Positions 35,398-46,600 of a stretch of DNA of 64,000 nt are shown in pieces. This DNA comes from Nemertoderma westbladi (Eukaryota; Xenacoelomorpha; Nemertodermatida; Nemertodermatidae). Each line of letters starts with the position of its first letter. Positions within the stretch are counted from its first letter, which is position 1. The notes beneath the pieces were generated by a model. It was not told the DNA's origin. It saw only the letters and a program-made list of their open reading frames with translations, and did no database searches. The position numbers and the translations under genes are program-made. Where the stretch lies: NCBI GenBank assembly GCA_032718475.1, contig JAUCBJ010000815.1:1-64000 (forward strand). Direction: 5' to 3'.

Positions 35398-35684
35398 TGG
35401 TCTCAGGTCTTTATATCCCAGGGGTCTTTATATCCCAAGGGTCTTTATATCCCACCCTAAAAAATGGGTCTTTATATCCCAAGGGTCTTTATATCCCAGG
35501 GGTCGTTATATCCCACTTCTAAACTAAAATCGGGTCTTTATATCCCAGGGGTCTTCTCCCAGAATAACTGGTAGGATATAAAGCACCCTGGGATATAAAG
35601 ACCCTTAGGATATAAAGACTCTTTATATCCCAAGGGTCTTTATATCCCAGGGGGCTTTATATCCCACCAGTTATTCTGGGAGAA
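35398..35684. repeat. Foldback satellite: 17-18-bp units plus 131-bp palindrome
   Basis: Multiple GGGTCTTTATATCCCA units run from 35398 to about 35556. They lead into a near-perfect inverted repeat: arm 35554-35617, 3-base loop (ACT), arm 35621-35684, with only about three mismatches over 64 bases. The arms carry the same units in both orientations. Confidence 0.9.
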
Positions 35685-36056
35685 TAAATTCTTTGGCGGG
35701 AAATTCAAACTTGTGGTGGTAGCACTGCTGTACAGTACTACTTACAGTACATGTAGTAAACTATTTACTGCCACACTGGAAGTAGCCTATCATGACTAGG
35801 GGTTAAGTGACTGTATAGTGATAAGTAAAGTATATGGTAAGTGATAGTTAGGGTTAAATGACTGTTTTAATTATGGTTTGTGCCGGACCAACACTAACCA
35901 AAAAAACAATCCAATATCCAGTCAAAGTACAGAAGTACGGTAGGCCTACTGCAGTATACTGACCTATTGCAGTACTGTACGGTAACTCAATAGAACAAAA
36001 ATAGGTAAAATGATTAAAGTTAACCGTAAGTTTCCGAGACCTTAAGATTCATAGAA
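35685..36056. other. Spacer
   Basis: AT-rich; no gene seen. Confidence 0.4.
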
Positions 36057-36205
36057 CATACAGTAATCAACCACAATAATGAATAAGAATGGTGCTGAAT
36101 ATGTGTGTCGTCACCCTGAAGCCAACCAACAAAATCAGGACGCCATACCATAACGTAGGACCCCAATTTGAGTGACAGAAATCACTTGGGAGGTCTATAT
36201 AATAT

Positions 36206-36430
36206 GTGGGGCGAGCCACGAAGTGAGTGAGCCTTAGCGTAGGGGTACCATTAATCAACCTGTCGTTCTGTCGTTCTGTCGCGTTTTTTTTCAGTATTTT
36301 ATTTTAAACGTTAATAACTCGGCCAATCCTTGATGAAATTTATCCAAACTTGGTACACATGCAGTTTGGCAATAGTTTGAAAATTTTCCAAGTAGAATTT
36401 GCGTGGGGCCTTCGTGCAGCATCAGTGTAA
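36206..36430 (+). repeat. Dispersed repeat, CAAACTTGGTACACATG family
   Basis: Second plus-oriented copy of the repeat described at 32535, ending in TGGGGCCTTCGTGCAGC. Confidence 0.55.
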
Positions 36431-37255
36431 CTGTTATTGCAGTTATAATAAATTTATTTATCCAAATTTAAAATGCGTTAAATTATTATTACTGTAGGAT
36501 AAATCAGCTGGGTTTCTGACAAATTGTTCAATAAATGGGGGCTGTCTGCCAATCTGCATGTACGGTACCATGTGTACCGGTACTGTCAGGCTGTACTCAA
36601 TCCCTGAATCGAGAATCCTGCAATCAGTCAATACTGCAATACTGGTCAGCCGGTACCATACACTGCAGACATGCCATATCATGTAATCTAATTTAACATG
36701 GCAACCCTTGCGGTGATTATAGTTTAGGCCTAATTAGCCCAGTACCGGCACCGGTAATAATAATATAATAGTTTAGATAGTTACCGCTAATCATTCAGTC
36801 ATTGCTGCATTGGCACGGTACACCGTATTGCTGTACTGCTGTTGTAGTGCGCACCGTAGGTACCACCTTACTATCGTTACCGGCTGACCGGTGGCAACTA
36901 GCACTTCAGTACAGCATTGCACTTGCACAGCAACAGCACTACCGGCGATACACAGGTTGGAATTTATGTAGAGTTTGCTCAACAGTAGAGATATAAAATA
37001 GTTATCTAAATTATATATATTACTATTGACAAGTATTGAAATATATACCGTTATTCGTGTTATCAGTATTTGCAACATCTGACATTGAAGAGGTGAGAGA
37101 AGATGAATACCGGCACTCAACAAAACCAACGCTTATCACAGGTCGGTATGGTTACCTCGAAACCGGCGCGACTGTCCACTCGAATACAACTTCAAAACAC
37201 AAACGCCAACAATAAACTGAAAGCGAATCGAACGTCTTCAGAAGAATCTGTCATT
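36431..37255. other. Target region left of the giant BEL element
   Basis: There is no confident gene. From ATG at 37103 a plus frame is open up to the insertion point, and a CAG acceptor-like site (CGTCTTCAG) lies 20 bases before the target duplication. See the coding-like sequence on the other side at 55966. Confidence 0.3.
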
Positions 37256-37260
37256 GGGAC
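37256..37260. repeat. Target site duplication GGGAC (left)
   Basis: GGGAC directly precedes the 5' LTR and follows the 3' LTR at 55966-55970. A 5-bp duplication is usual for BEL/Pao integration. Confidence 0.9.
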
Positions 37261-38415
37261 TGTAAAAGCTTTTGCGTAATTAACCGGTTATTTTTCCTTA
37301 AAGTACTCTGTAGTTGGTTTGCCAGGCATAAAAAGGCCGTGTCCTTGCTGTACTGGTGTTTTAGAGGACATAAAAGTCATTTCTTCTGTATTTGTACTTT
37401 AGAGGACATAATCCGCAATCTCGTGACGCGATAAGCTAGATACTCTTGAAAACAGTGTCGCTACCATGACGACGGCTAACAGCTGATATTGCCACGTCGA
37501 CATTTCTTTGTTTCTTTGTTCTCTCGTTGTTCGGTTGACCAATCAGAGCGTTTTTTGTCTCTGTGTTGGAGGTGGATACAGAACTCAGTAGTTCAGTGTT
37601 ATGTTTTTGCCCAGAGCCTAAGAACACCAGCTTTTGGCACCTCCGTGTTTCAGTCTTTAGTCTTACATTAGTAGGCTTAATTATAGAACGTATATCTGTT
37701 AACAAACGAGTTACCGAGTTAGTCACTCACTTAATAATCATTTATACCTTAACTTTACTGCTTTTACTGTCGGTTATTCATTATATTGGTTGATGAAATA
37801 TTATATCGGAATACTGATCAATAGTCAGATACCCCACCTTCTTGATATACTAAAGGTTAGAGAGACCGGTTACAGATAAACGATTGCGACCTATGTTAAG
37901 TGGTTTGAAGTGAATCTAATGCTATTTCATATGCCCGACATAAATTGTATGTTGCTCTCTTTATACGTGACCAAATTTAGTGAAGGTCGGCAGATTAGTG
38001 TGCAGTATTGTGCAGCATTGTGTATGATTGTAACTGATAACAGAGCATCTCCTAAAGAATGCGCCATATACGTGAATCTATAGCCTTTTCGTTGTGTCTA
38101 GTTTAAGTCATAACTCTGTTTACATATTTAGAGCGCCACGCCCTAAAGGAACTGTTAATATTTCCCGAAAGTGAATAATATTTGTCAGAGATTATATATT
38201 ACGATCAGTCGAATAATATGGTAGGCTTATACCATCAATCATTAAGCTTCCGAATTCAGTCTCCCGGGTATATCCAGCGGGTGAATGATTGCGCATAGAC
38301 TGGCTTCGGCTAATGTAGTGTATCAAATACTCGTCATAGGCTAAAGACTATATATCATCTAAAAGACATCCTAATTTGGCAGGTTAAACTGTCAAAGGTC
38401 TTAAAAGCGCAAACA
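37261..38415 (+). repeat. 5' LTR of giant BEL element
   Basis: 1,155 bp, from TGTAAAAGC to GCAAACA. Differences from the 3' LTR include positions in the TTATTTTTCC, CGCAATCTCG, CACCAGCTTT and TTCCCGAAAG contexts, about seven in all. Short ORFs in both LTRs are identical copies and are not called as genes. Confidence 0.92.
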
Positions 38416-40686
38416 ATAACAGATATTTGGTTCTGATTGCGGTGTAGGCAATAAATACAGTTTAATATTGTTTTGGTAAAAACAATAACAGATATTGCTT
38501 CTGGATTGCGGTGTAAGCAATCAAGTCTAAAGTACCGGTACCGGTCGAACGGTAACCTGCACTGCTGTAAGCAGTAGGCCTGACTGCCTGATCATCCGAA
38601 CCGGTACTTACGGTACAGGTACAGCAGTATTATTCGATTGTGGTATTGTATACCGGTAGGCTGTTTAAGACTGTACACCCCTTGTTTCTTTTGGAGCTTA
38701 CTTATTTCTGTCAGTTTTATTTATTTGTAGGCCAGTATTGAGCAGAAGGCGTGTAAGCCTGCTCAGATTGTACAGATAATTTGTAGGCTTGACTGTTGTC
38801 TAACTGTTGTTAAGTCTGAACGGATTGCAGTGTGTGTAGAGCATCTGTCCGATGAAGTGCTAGTTAGGAAAGTAGGGGCTTCAAGTGCTGTGAGGTAAAC
38901 CCCCTGTGAAAGAATAAGTCGTACTACTGGGTTAGAACGCATACTAACTAATCATTTCGGAGTCTGCATATACTGTAGTGTATTTGGGCTTGATAGTAGT
39001 CTGCCATCGTTCGGTCTGTACTTTGTTTGTGTAGTCTGTACGGGTAGCGTATAATTTTATTTAGATAATTTGTAGGCTGGATAGTTGTCTGGCTGTTGTT
39101 GGGTTTGAGGAAATTTCGGTGTGTGTAGAGCATCTGTCCGATAAAGTGCTAAGTTAGGAAAGTAGGGGCTTCAAGTGCTGTGAGGTAAACCCCCTGTGAA
39201 AGAATAAGTCGTACTACTGGGTTAGAACGCATACTAACTAATCATTTCGGAGTCTGCATATACCGTAGTTTGTTTAGGCTTGATAGTAGTCTGTCAGTAT
39301 TTGGTCTGCATTTTGTTTGAGTAGTTGTACGCGTAGCGTAATATTTATTATTCAGAGTTTATGCTATTATTCGCAACATTCATTCCCCAAGTTTATTCCT
39401 ACAGTAATTGTGTTTGTTATACATACCGTTATAGTTAAACTAACCCCGGTACTACATCAGGGCTGCTCGGCGTAGGTAAAGACTGGAGATTTTATGCTTT
39501 GGTCACTCCGGCAGATACCGTGGTTCTTTTAGCTGTTCAAGTATTTTTAACTACTGATTATTTGTTGTACAAGTACTTGTACCTAATTTAGGGTTTAGTG
39601 TACAGTACTTTCCGAAGGTGATTAGTGTGTAGGCAGTATATTTGTGTTGTAAAGTGGTTAATAGGCACGTTGGTTCTGGTAGACCGCGGTAATTAATCTC
39701 TAGGTAGGAACACTCCGTGATACATAACGTAGTACCTATAGCGATACGGCTATAGGTCGTCAGACGGTGGTATTTTTCCTATCTGGACAGCGCAGTATAT
39801 TTACTACTACTTATTATTTTCAAATACCGTAGTAACCTGTCCGTTGTAATAACCAGATATTCTAACCCTTTGTTAGGCTGGTTAGTAGACTTCTTGTAAA
39901 ATTACCCTAAAAAATTTGTATTTGTGTATTTGTAATTAAATTTTTGTGTTTATTTAGAGATTGTAATCTCAACCCGAATTGTACGTAATTTGTAGTGTTA
40001 AGTAACTTAGGTAAATTAGAATTATTTGTTTTAGTGTCTAACAAGTAGCACTCCACTGAGAGCGCACAGCTTATGTGTAGTGACTCCCCCAGAAATAATA
40101 ACATTTATTTCAAACATTGACAAAAACCCATTTCAACGGGTATATATATATTATAAATCAACTCAAACGATTTATAAATAGTAGGCCTGCCATACAACAA
40201 TTAGGTCTCAATATCAGTTGGACTACTGCTTAAATAACGGTAATAAAGTAAGTTAAAGTAACCAAGTAACCCTTAAAATTCAGAAATTCAATTATTTAAA
40301 ATAATTGATATACCGGTATTTACAATAGGCTTATTATCTTTATTTTCATAAACTAGGCTGAAATCATACCGGTATTCTGTAATTAATTTTAGTTAATAAT
40401 TATACTTATATATACTATAAGTGTAAACTGCATACCGGTATCCACAATAGGCCTATTATATATTTATATATTTGTGCTGAAATCATACCGGTATTCTGTA
40501 ATTAATTCTAGTTACTAATAATACTTATATATACTATACGCATACCGGTATTCTAATATTATATATATATCACGCTACACTGAGTAGCAGTATCGGTAAT
40601 TAATTATTAGGCTAGCAGTTAATGCTGAATTACTAGACTTGCTTAGACTGTAATATAGCAGTAGGCATTCAACTGTGCAAACAAAT
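38416..40686 (+). other. Untranslated leader with tandem repeats
   Basis: This is 2.3 kb of noncoding sequence before gag. The segment right at the LTR edge, CAATAACAGATATT followed by TTCTG.ATTGCGGTGTA.GCAAT, occurs twice (38413-38451 and 38484-38521), so any primer-binding site may be duplicated. Two units of about 288 bp follow (38772-39061 and 39062-39350). Near gag are AT-rich units each containing ACCGGTAT (about 40310-40560). The same layout is kept in the inverted copy at 2038-4318, suggesting functional or at least family-specific structure. Confidence 0.75.
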
Positions 40687-43600
40687 ATGTCTGATACTAA
40701 GCAGAACCTGTCAGACAGTTTATTAGATGTAACTATCTGCGACTCAGATAAGGGTGTAGAACCGTCTACACCTAAGTTCAGTTCACCTCCCACTGTGAGG
40801 AAGGTCATCCCTCCAGTAGTAATAACAGAACCTAGGCTGGTCCAACACCATAGGTCTATCATAGGCACTCGAGCCCAGGTCAAGCGGGACCAAGAAGCAG
40901 CGGAACAGCAACAACCCGCGAGCCAAGAACTTATTTCTCAGCGGCCCAACAGCTCCAGTAGTGAGGATACTGTAGAGCTGACACCCGAGCACGGAGCAAA
41001 GATAACGGATGTGGTTTATTCGGATCCCCTTCTCATCCTTCCTGCAGCCGTACTCACTAGGATATTGATCGCGGTGGAAGAACACCAGATCGATTGGGCG
41101 AGAAGTAAGCGATCGACTAAAGATAGTTATGCGGGATACACAAAGGAAGAACTGAAACCTATTGTCGAGTCGCAATGGAACTTCCCCGGACCCGGACTCC
41201 CGTTTGATTTATCAGAAGCTGCCTGGGAAGACATACACCGGATGGGAGTAGCCAAGGAAACCATCGATCCAGCTGTGTGGAAGAGGTCCGCAGCCGGATA
41301 CACACAGGGATTCTTCAGCTCTATGGAGCGAGTAAAAGAACAACTGTTTCAACAACCTCAAGGACCTCAAGAGCAGGGACAACTGCTATATCAAGTTAGA
41401 GAAAGAATTCTGCGAATTAGGCTAATCTTATCGGCCTTTGAGGAGGCTTCTAAAAGAAGACAAGACACGTCGTTGCAAGTTGCCGTAAAGACTTGGTTTC
41501 AGCGGGTGAGTCTCCAGGTTCAAGGAACAGCTCAGTGGAAAGCTCAGCTGGAGGAGCGCTCAACCCATGGAGAATCAACAGACGCTACTTTTTCCCAAGT
41601 GGAAAGTGAAGCGACGGCAGAGAAACCGCATAAGAGGGATGCCATTGACATCTATCTGTCAGACTATCAACGTTTTTTAGGTGATGAAGAGTTGAGGAGA
41701 AGGTTAGAGGGGCTTAGCCCTAATAGTGAAGGAGCCCAGCGTGTGTTGGACGCAATCGATGTGGATAGGTTAGCTGCGAACCAAGCTAAATTCAATGAAA
41801 GCATCCGCATAGCTAAGGTTCAAGAAGAACAAGTAAAGAAAAAACGTATAGAAGATAGAAAGACAGCAGCAGCAGCAGTGGCAGCGGCAGAAGCGGAACG
41901 AAAAGCGGCAGAAGTGGATAGAAAAGCGGCAGAGGCAGCGGCAGAGGCAAAAGCGGCAGCGGCAGAGGCAAAAGCGGCAGCTGCAGCAGTAGAAGCCGAA
42001 AGAAAGGCGGCCGAAGCGGAAAGAAAAGTGGCAGCAGCAGAAGCGGAAAGAAAGGCGGCCGAAGCGGAAAGAAAAATAGCAGTGGCAGAAGCAGAACGGA
42101 GGGCATCTGAAGAGACAACCCAACTAGAGTTGGAAAATCTTCAAGAGAGACAAGACAACTTTAATAAACAGTTAACAGCTAGTAATATGCAGATGATGAA
42201 TCGATCTACTCCCAAAAGACAAGGTTATACATCATCTGAGGAAGGCGATACCACCGACACTGAAGGCAAAGGAAATAGATCTCACCTAAGCAGACGTAAA
42301 AGAACATCCCACCGTCAGAAATTGCCTGATTTGCCTCCAGCTGTTCGAAGGCAACTAAATAACACCAACTTAGGTAGTACAGAACCCACAGACCAAATAA
42401 TTACAATAGAGAGACTCCCTACTATAGTAGATGAGCCTGAAATAATTAGGCCTGTTCCCGAAGCCACCCTTTCGGTGGTAGAGACACCTGTACTCCCTGA
42501 ACCTACCTCTAAATTCCCTTTGCACAGTACCAAGCTACCTGTGCCCAGCAGAACAGCCCATGAGACAGTTCATGCCCTGGACTCCGAGCGAAATATTCAT
42601 GATTTGTCGCCCGTTGTCCCTCGTCCGCCCGCTACAACGTTGGCAAATCCCGCTTCGGCGGTCGAATGGGTGGATGAGAGACGACGGGGGATGGATCTCC
42701 TGCTCGGACAGATGCAGGAGACCGTTCAGCAATTCAAGGGCACAGTAAGGGAAAGTAGGCTAGAGTTGCAAGAAGTGCAGCAAAGTATCGCGCTAGAACG
42801 CGATAAATTAGTAAATACACAAAAGGGTATACCACCACCCCCTGTAACAATGTGTCAACCTGTTAGGTCTGAAGTATCTCATGCGCAAGGTGTGGAGCCT
42901 ACACGCATCTATACTGCTAGCGAAGTAGAAACTCCTATAGTGAACCCTATTAAGGGTAATTATAGACCTGTTGATAATGATATTCCCTATAGACCGGATC
43001 ATAATCCGAGAAATTTATATACTGATAACTCGATATTAAATAACACGATGGCCCAAGAAAGTTTTACGCGTCAAATGGCTAGAACCGAAGCCCGGCAAGC
43101 GGTAAAGGTGGGAGAGATCGTCAAGTTCAATGGAGATGAGATGAAATGGTTACCTTTTAATGAATATTACAAAGATAACATACAGAACTCTGTGCTATCA
43201 AATGGAGAGAAACTTAGATTCCTCATCGAGTGCTTGGAAGGATCTCCCAAGTTAATGGCGTTAAAGTTTATTGGACATCCAGACGGATTAAGACAAGTTT
43301 GGGATACACTAAACATCAGGTATGGTAATAGGAATAACATATCTGGGTATTTGTATGCAAAGTTGGTAGCGCCCCGAAAGTTTATTAGCAGCGGAATTAT
43401 AGAGTTTTCCGATGAGATTCAGGAGATCTGTAGACAATTAGATTGGCTAGGTAAGTCTCATGAGTATCAGAATGCTATGGTTATTAGAGCAGTGGCTTCT
43501 ACTTTACCGAAGGGTGGAGTAGGTACACGCTGGGATAAGAAAGTGTTATATATGATGGAACAACAACGACGAGACCCTACCATGGCTGATCTCATGTCAT

Positions 43601-46600
43601 TCCTAGATGGAGAAGTGAAATTACAGCTCCTGAAACTGTCCAGAGAGAAGACACCGGAAAACAAGGTAAGTGAAAAACCCGTCGCTAGGAGAAAGGTAAC
43701 ACCAGTATGTTATACAGATGATGGCGAAAGCCAGACTTCTCAAGGAGAAGATAGCGGGAAAGACACTGACAGATCTTATTACGTAAATAAAATGCCTAAA
43801 GATCAGGTAAGTAAATTCAAGTCTCGAACAAATGACAGGAGAGAACAGGTAAGAAAAACTCCTCCTACGTCTCCCAAGAGAATTCAGGTGAGAAAGCCCG
43901 AAGAAAAAGCAAGTGTGCACAATGTTACGCAAAATAAGGTAAGTAACATCAAACCGAAATGTGCGCTATGTGATGGGACCCATCGCTTGAATATGTGTGA
44001 TGAATTTCTAAAGAAATCATTAACTGAGAGACGTGAAGTCATGTGGGATAAGCGGTTGTGTTATAATTGCCTCAGACAAGGACACCAACGGCGAACCTGT
44101 TACTCTGACACAAGATGTGCCAAGTGCGGTGCGAAACATCATATCTTGTTGCACACTGAATTCGAGCGAAATAGTCCGAGTCAGGTAAGTGATTCCGAAC
44201 TACATGTCCAATTCAGTGATGTGAACGACACTGATCAATCTGAGATGGAAGGATTCTATACAGACGAGTTCTCCGACGAAAACGAATCCTGTTACATGAT
44301 AAATACCGCAGTGTATAGAGCACTCACTTATGAAAAAGATACAGACATTGACCTCACTCTAACTACTTCTGATCGACAGCCATCTTGGAAAGCGCCAACT
44401 TCCAATGTAGGGATTAGAGAATTTCCTGTGGTACAAGTAAGGGTCCACGGACCAAAAAGGAGTTATGTAGTGAACGCCCTCCTTGACTCCGGTAGTACAG
44501 GAACATTCATCGACAAAGAGCTAGCCGAAGACATATTCGCTGGACAACCCAAGTTCCGAACTAAGCTAAACATGTCAGGGATTATGCAGGTTTGGAAATC
44601 TACAGTAACAGCGGATTATTATATAGGTGCGTTGTCCACCCCCCAGGATGAACTAGGAGAACATAGTATAAGGTCAGTGAAAATGGTGGCTATAAAGAAC
44701 TTCGCTACTACTCAAGCAGACCTTTATAATTGGGACGAGGATGAGAGCATCCAACATCTTAAGATACCTCGATTCCAGACTGATTATCCTGGAGTGCAAA
44801 TACTCATCGGCCAAAACGCGCATGAGGCGCTCGAGACATTGGAGAAACGGCCTGCTCAACCGCAGCCACTACAAACCTATGCGGTAAGAACTAGAGTAGG
44901 TTGGTACTTTACTGGCCCTTCCCGTAGAACTCTCATGGAAAGATTACCGAAAGATCAAGTATATCAAGTGCGAGAATGGGAAGTTGAGAACAGTGAGTTC
45001 GACGATCCAACTGAGGGAACTCCATACTCCTCAGACAACGACGATATACATCAACTTTTTGATGAGGAGAATGCCATCGATCTCCTTAAGGAAAGCGAGA
45101 CTTGGCAAAATCAAGTGAACTTATGTCAACTTCTTCTCCCATCCGAGCGAGACGACTATAACGACGAGCTTAATGACGTCATTGAACGTTATAATGCCAA
45201 GACTCGGGATGAACACGCCGTGAGATTCTTTACTCAAGAGGTCGTAGAGCCCAACTCCTACGATAAGGCCCTATCGGTGGAGGAAGAAAGAGCCAAGCAG
45301 ATCCAAGTGACAACTACTCGTTTTCTTAAAGATCAAGGTAGATATGAGATCGGTCTTCCTTTCCGAAAGCGAGAACCAAAGTTCATTAACAACAGACCTT
45401 TGGCAGAGAAAAGAATTGCTCAACTACATCGACGCCTTACGGCAAATTCTTCAGCTAAAGAAATGTATCAAACACAGTTGAAGAAGTTTATTAGCAAGGG
45501 ATATGCGGAGCTAGTACCGGAAGAAACCCCTATAACTGAGAGAACGTATTACTTAACTCACCATTACGTTCCCAAACCCGGTAAACCCCATGAAGTACGA
45601 GTGGTGTTTGACGGTTCCGCCCTTTATATGGGCCAATCTCTTAATTCTGAATTGTTACCCGGACCCAACTTACTCCAATCCTTGTTGGGAATACTATTAA
45701 GATTAAGACAATACTCCATTGCTTTCGCCTCAGATATAGAAGGCATGTTCTTACAAGTCAAAGCGCTGGATAGGGATCGAGATAGCCTACGATTTTTGTG
45801 GTGGCCTGAAGGAGACCTCAATAAGAAACCTGTGGAGTACTGGATGACCATCCAAGCCTTTGGGATAATCTCGAGCCCTTCAAACGCCTGTTCTGTGGTG
45901 CGCACCACTGCGGATGACAACCGAGACGCCTTCTCTAAAGAAGTGATCGACAATATCAAACGAGACATCTACATGGACGATAATCTGAAGTCCCTTCCAT
46001 CAGTAGAAGAAGCCATTGAGGTCGCTAAAGGAACGGTAGAATGCTTAAAGAAAGGAGGATTTCGATTAACTAAATTCACTAGCAACTCCCGTGAGTTTCT
46101 GGAGTCGATCCCGGTAGAAGATCGAGGAACAAAAGACCTAGATCTAATAAAGGATGATCTCCCACAAACTAAGACCCTTGGTTTGAAATGGGACACAGAA
46201 AGAGATATCCTGTTTTTCCAATTAAAACAGCGAGATAATCCAGTTCGGACTAAACGGATATGTTTAAGTATCCTGAGCACTTATTTCGATCCATTGGGAT
46301 TTATTAGCCCAGTTATATTAATCGCTCGGAGTTTAGTACAACAAATGTGGCTTGAAAACCACTCATGGGACGATCCACTTAAGGGAGAATTATTAAAAAG
46401 GTGGATGAAATGGGAAGAGTCTCTACCAGCCATCGAAAACTTTATAATTTCCCGTTCATATTTTGGTCATGTTCTCCCTACGTATTCATATCAACTCCAT
46501 GTGTTTGGAGACGCCAGCGATATGGGAATAGGTATAGTAGCCTACCTAAGAGTGGAAACTCCGGACGGAATCAAAGTCGCCTTGGTTACCTCTAAGGCAT

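Larger units (their letters stand above)
34100..36120 (-). pseudogene. LINE subfamily B copy, split by insertions
   Basis: LINE C-terminal coding is at 34409-34218 (HNLVLWRPHAVHKHGGQPF, VMGDRELWRCNFVDK) and continues at 35218-35395 (noncoding remnants matching the CAGCATGGACTCCCATA region). A short RT piece is at about 36057-36115 (matching CAACCACAATTATGAACAAG). It is interrupted by the TTAA element 34475-35213 and by the foldback satellite starting near 35398. Its 3' flank matches that of the 10.3 kb copy. Confidence 0.65.

Noticed and set aside
36791-37129. 112-aa minus-strand ORF
   Set aside because: Low-complexity composition with no motif and no homologous copy in the window.
37436-37793. 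ORFs conserved at both ends of the giant element (37.4-37.8 and 55.0-55.3 kb)
   Set aside because: They are the same LTR sequence; conservation reflects LTR identity, not coding.
41770-42123. Cys/Phe/Arg-rich and Leu/Pro-rich minus-strand ORFs
   Set aside because: They are antisense shadows of the Ala/Glu/Lys coiled coil of Gag; codon periodicity follows the plus strand.
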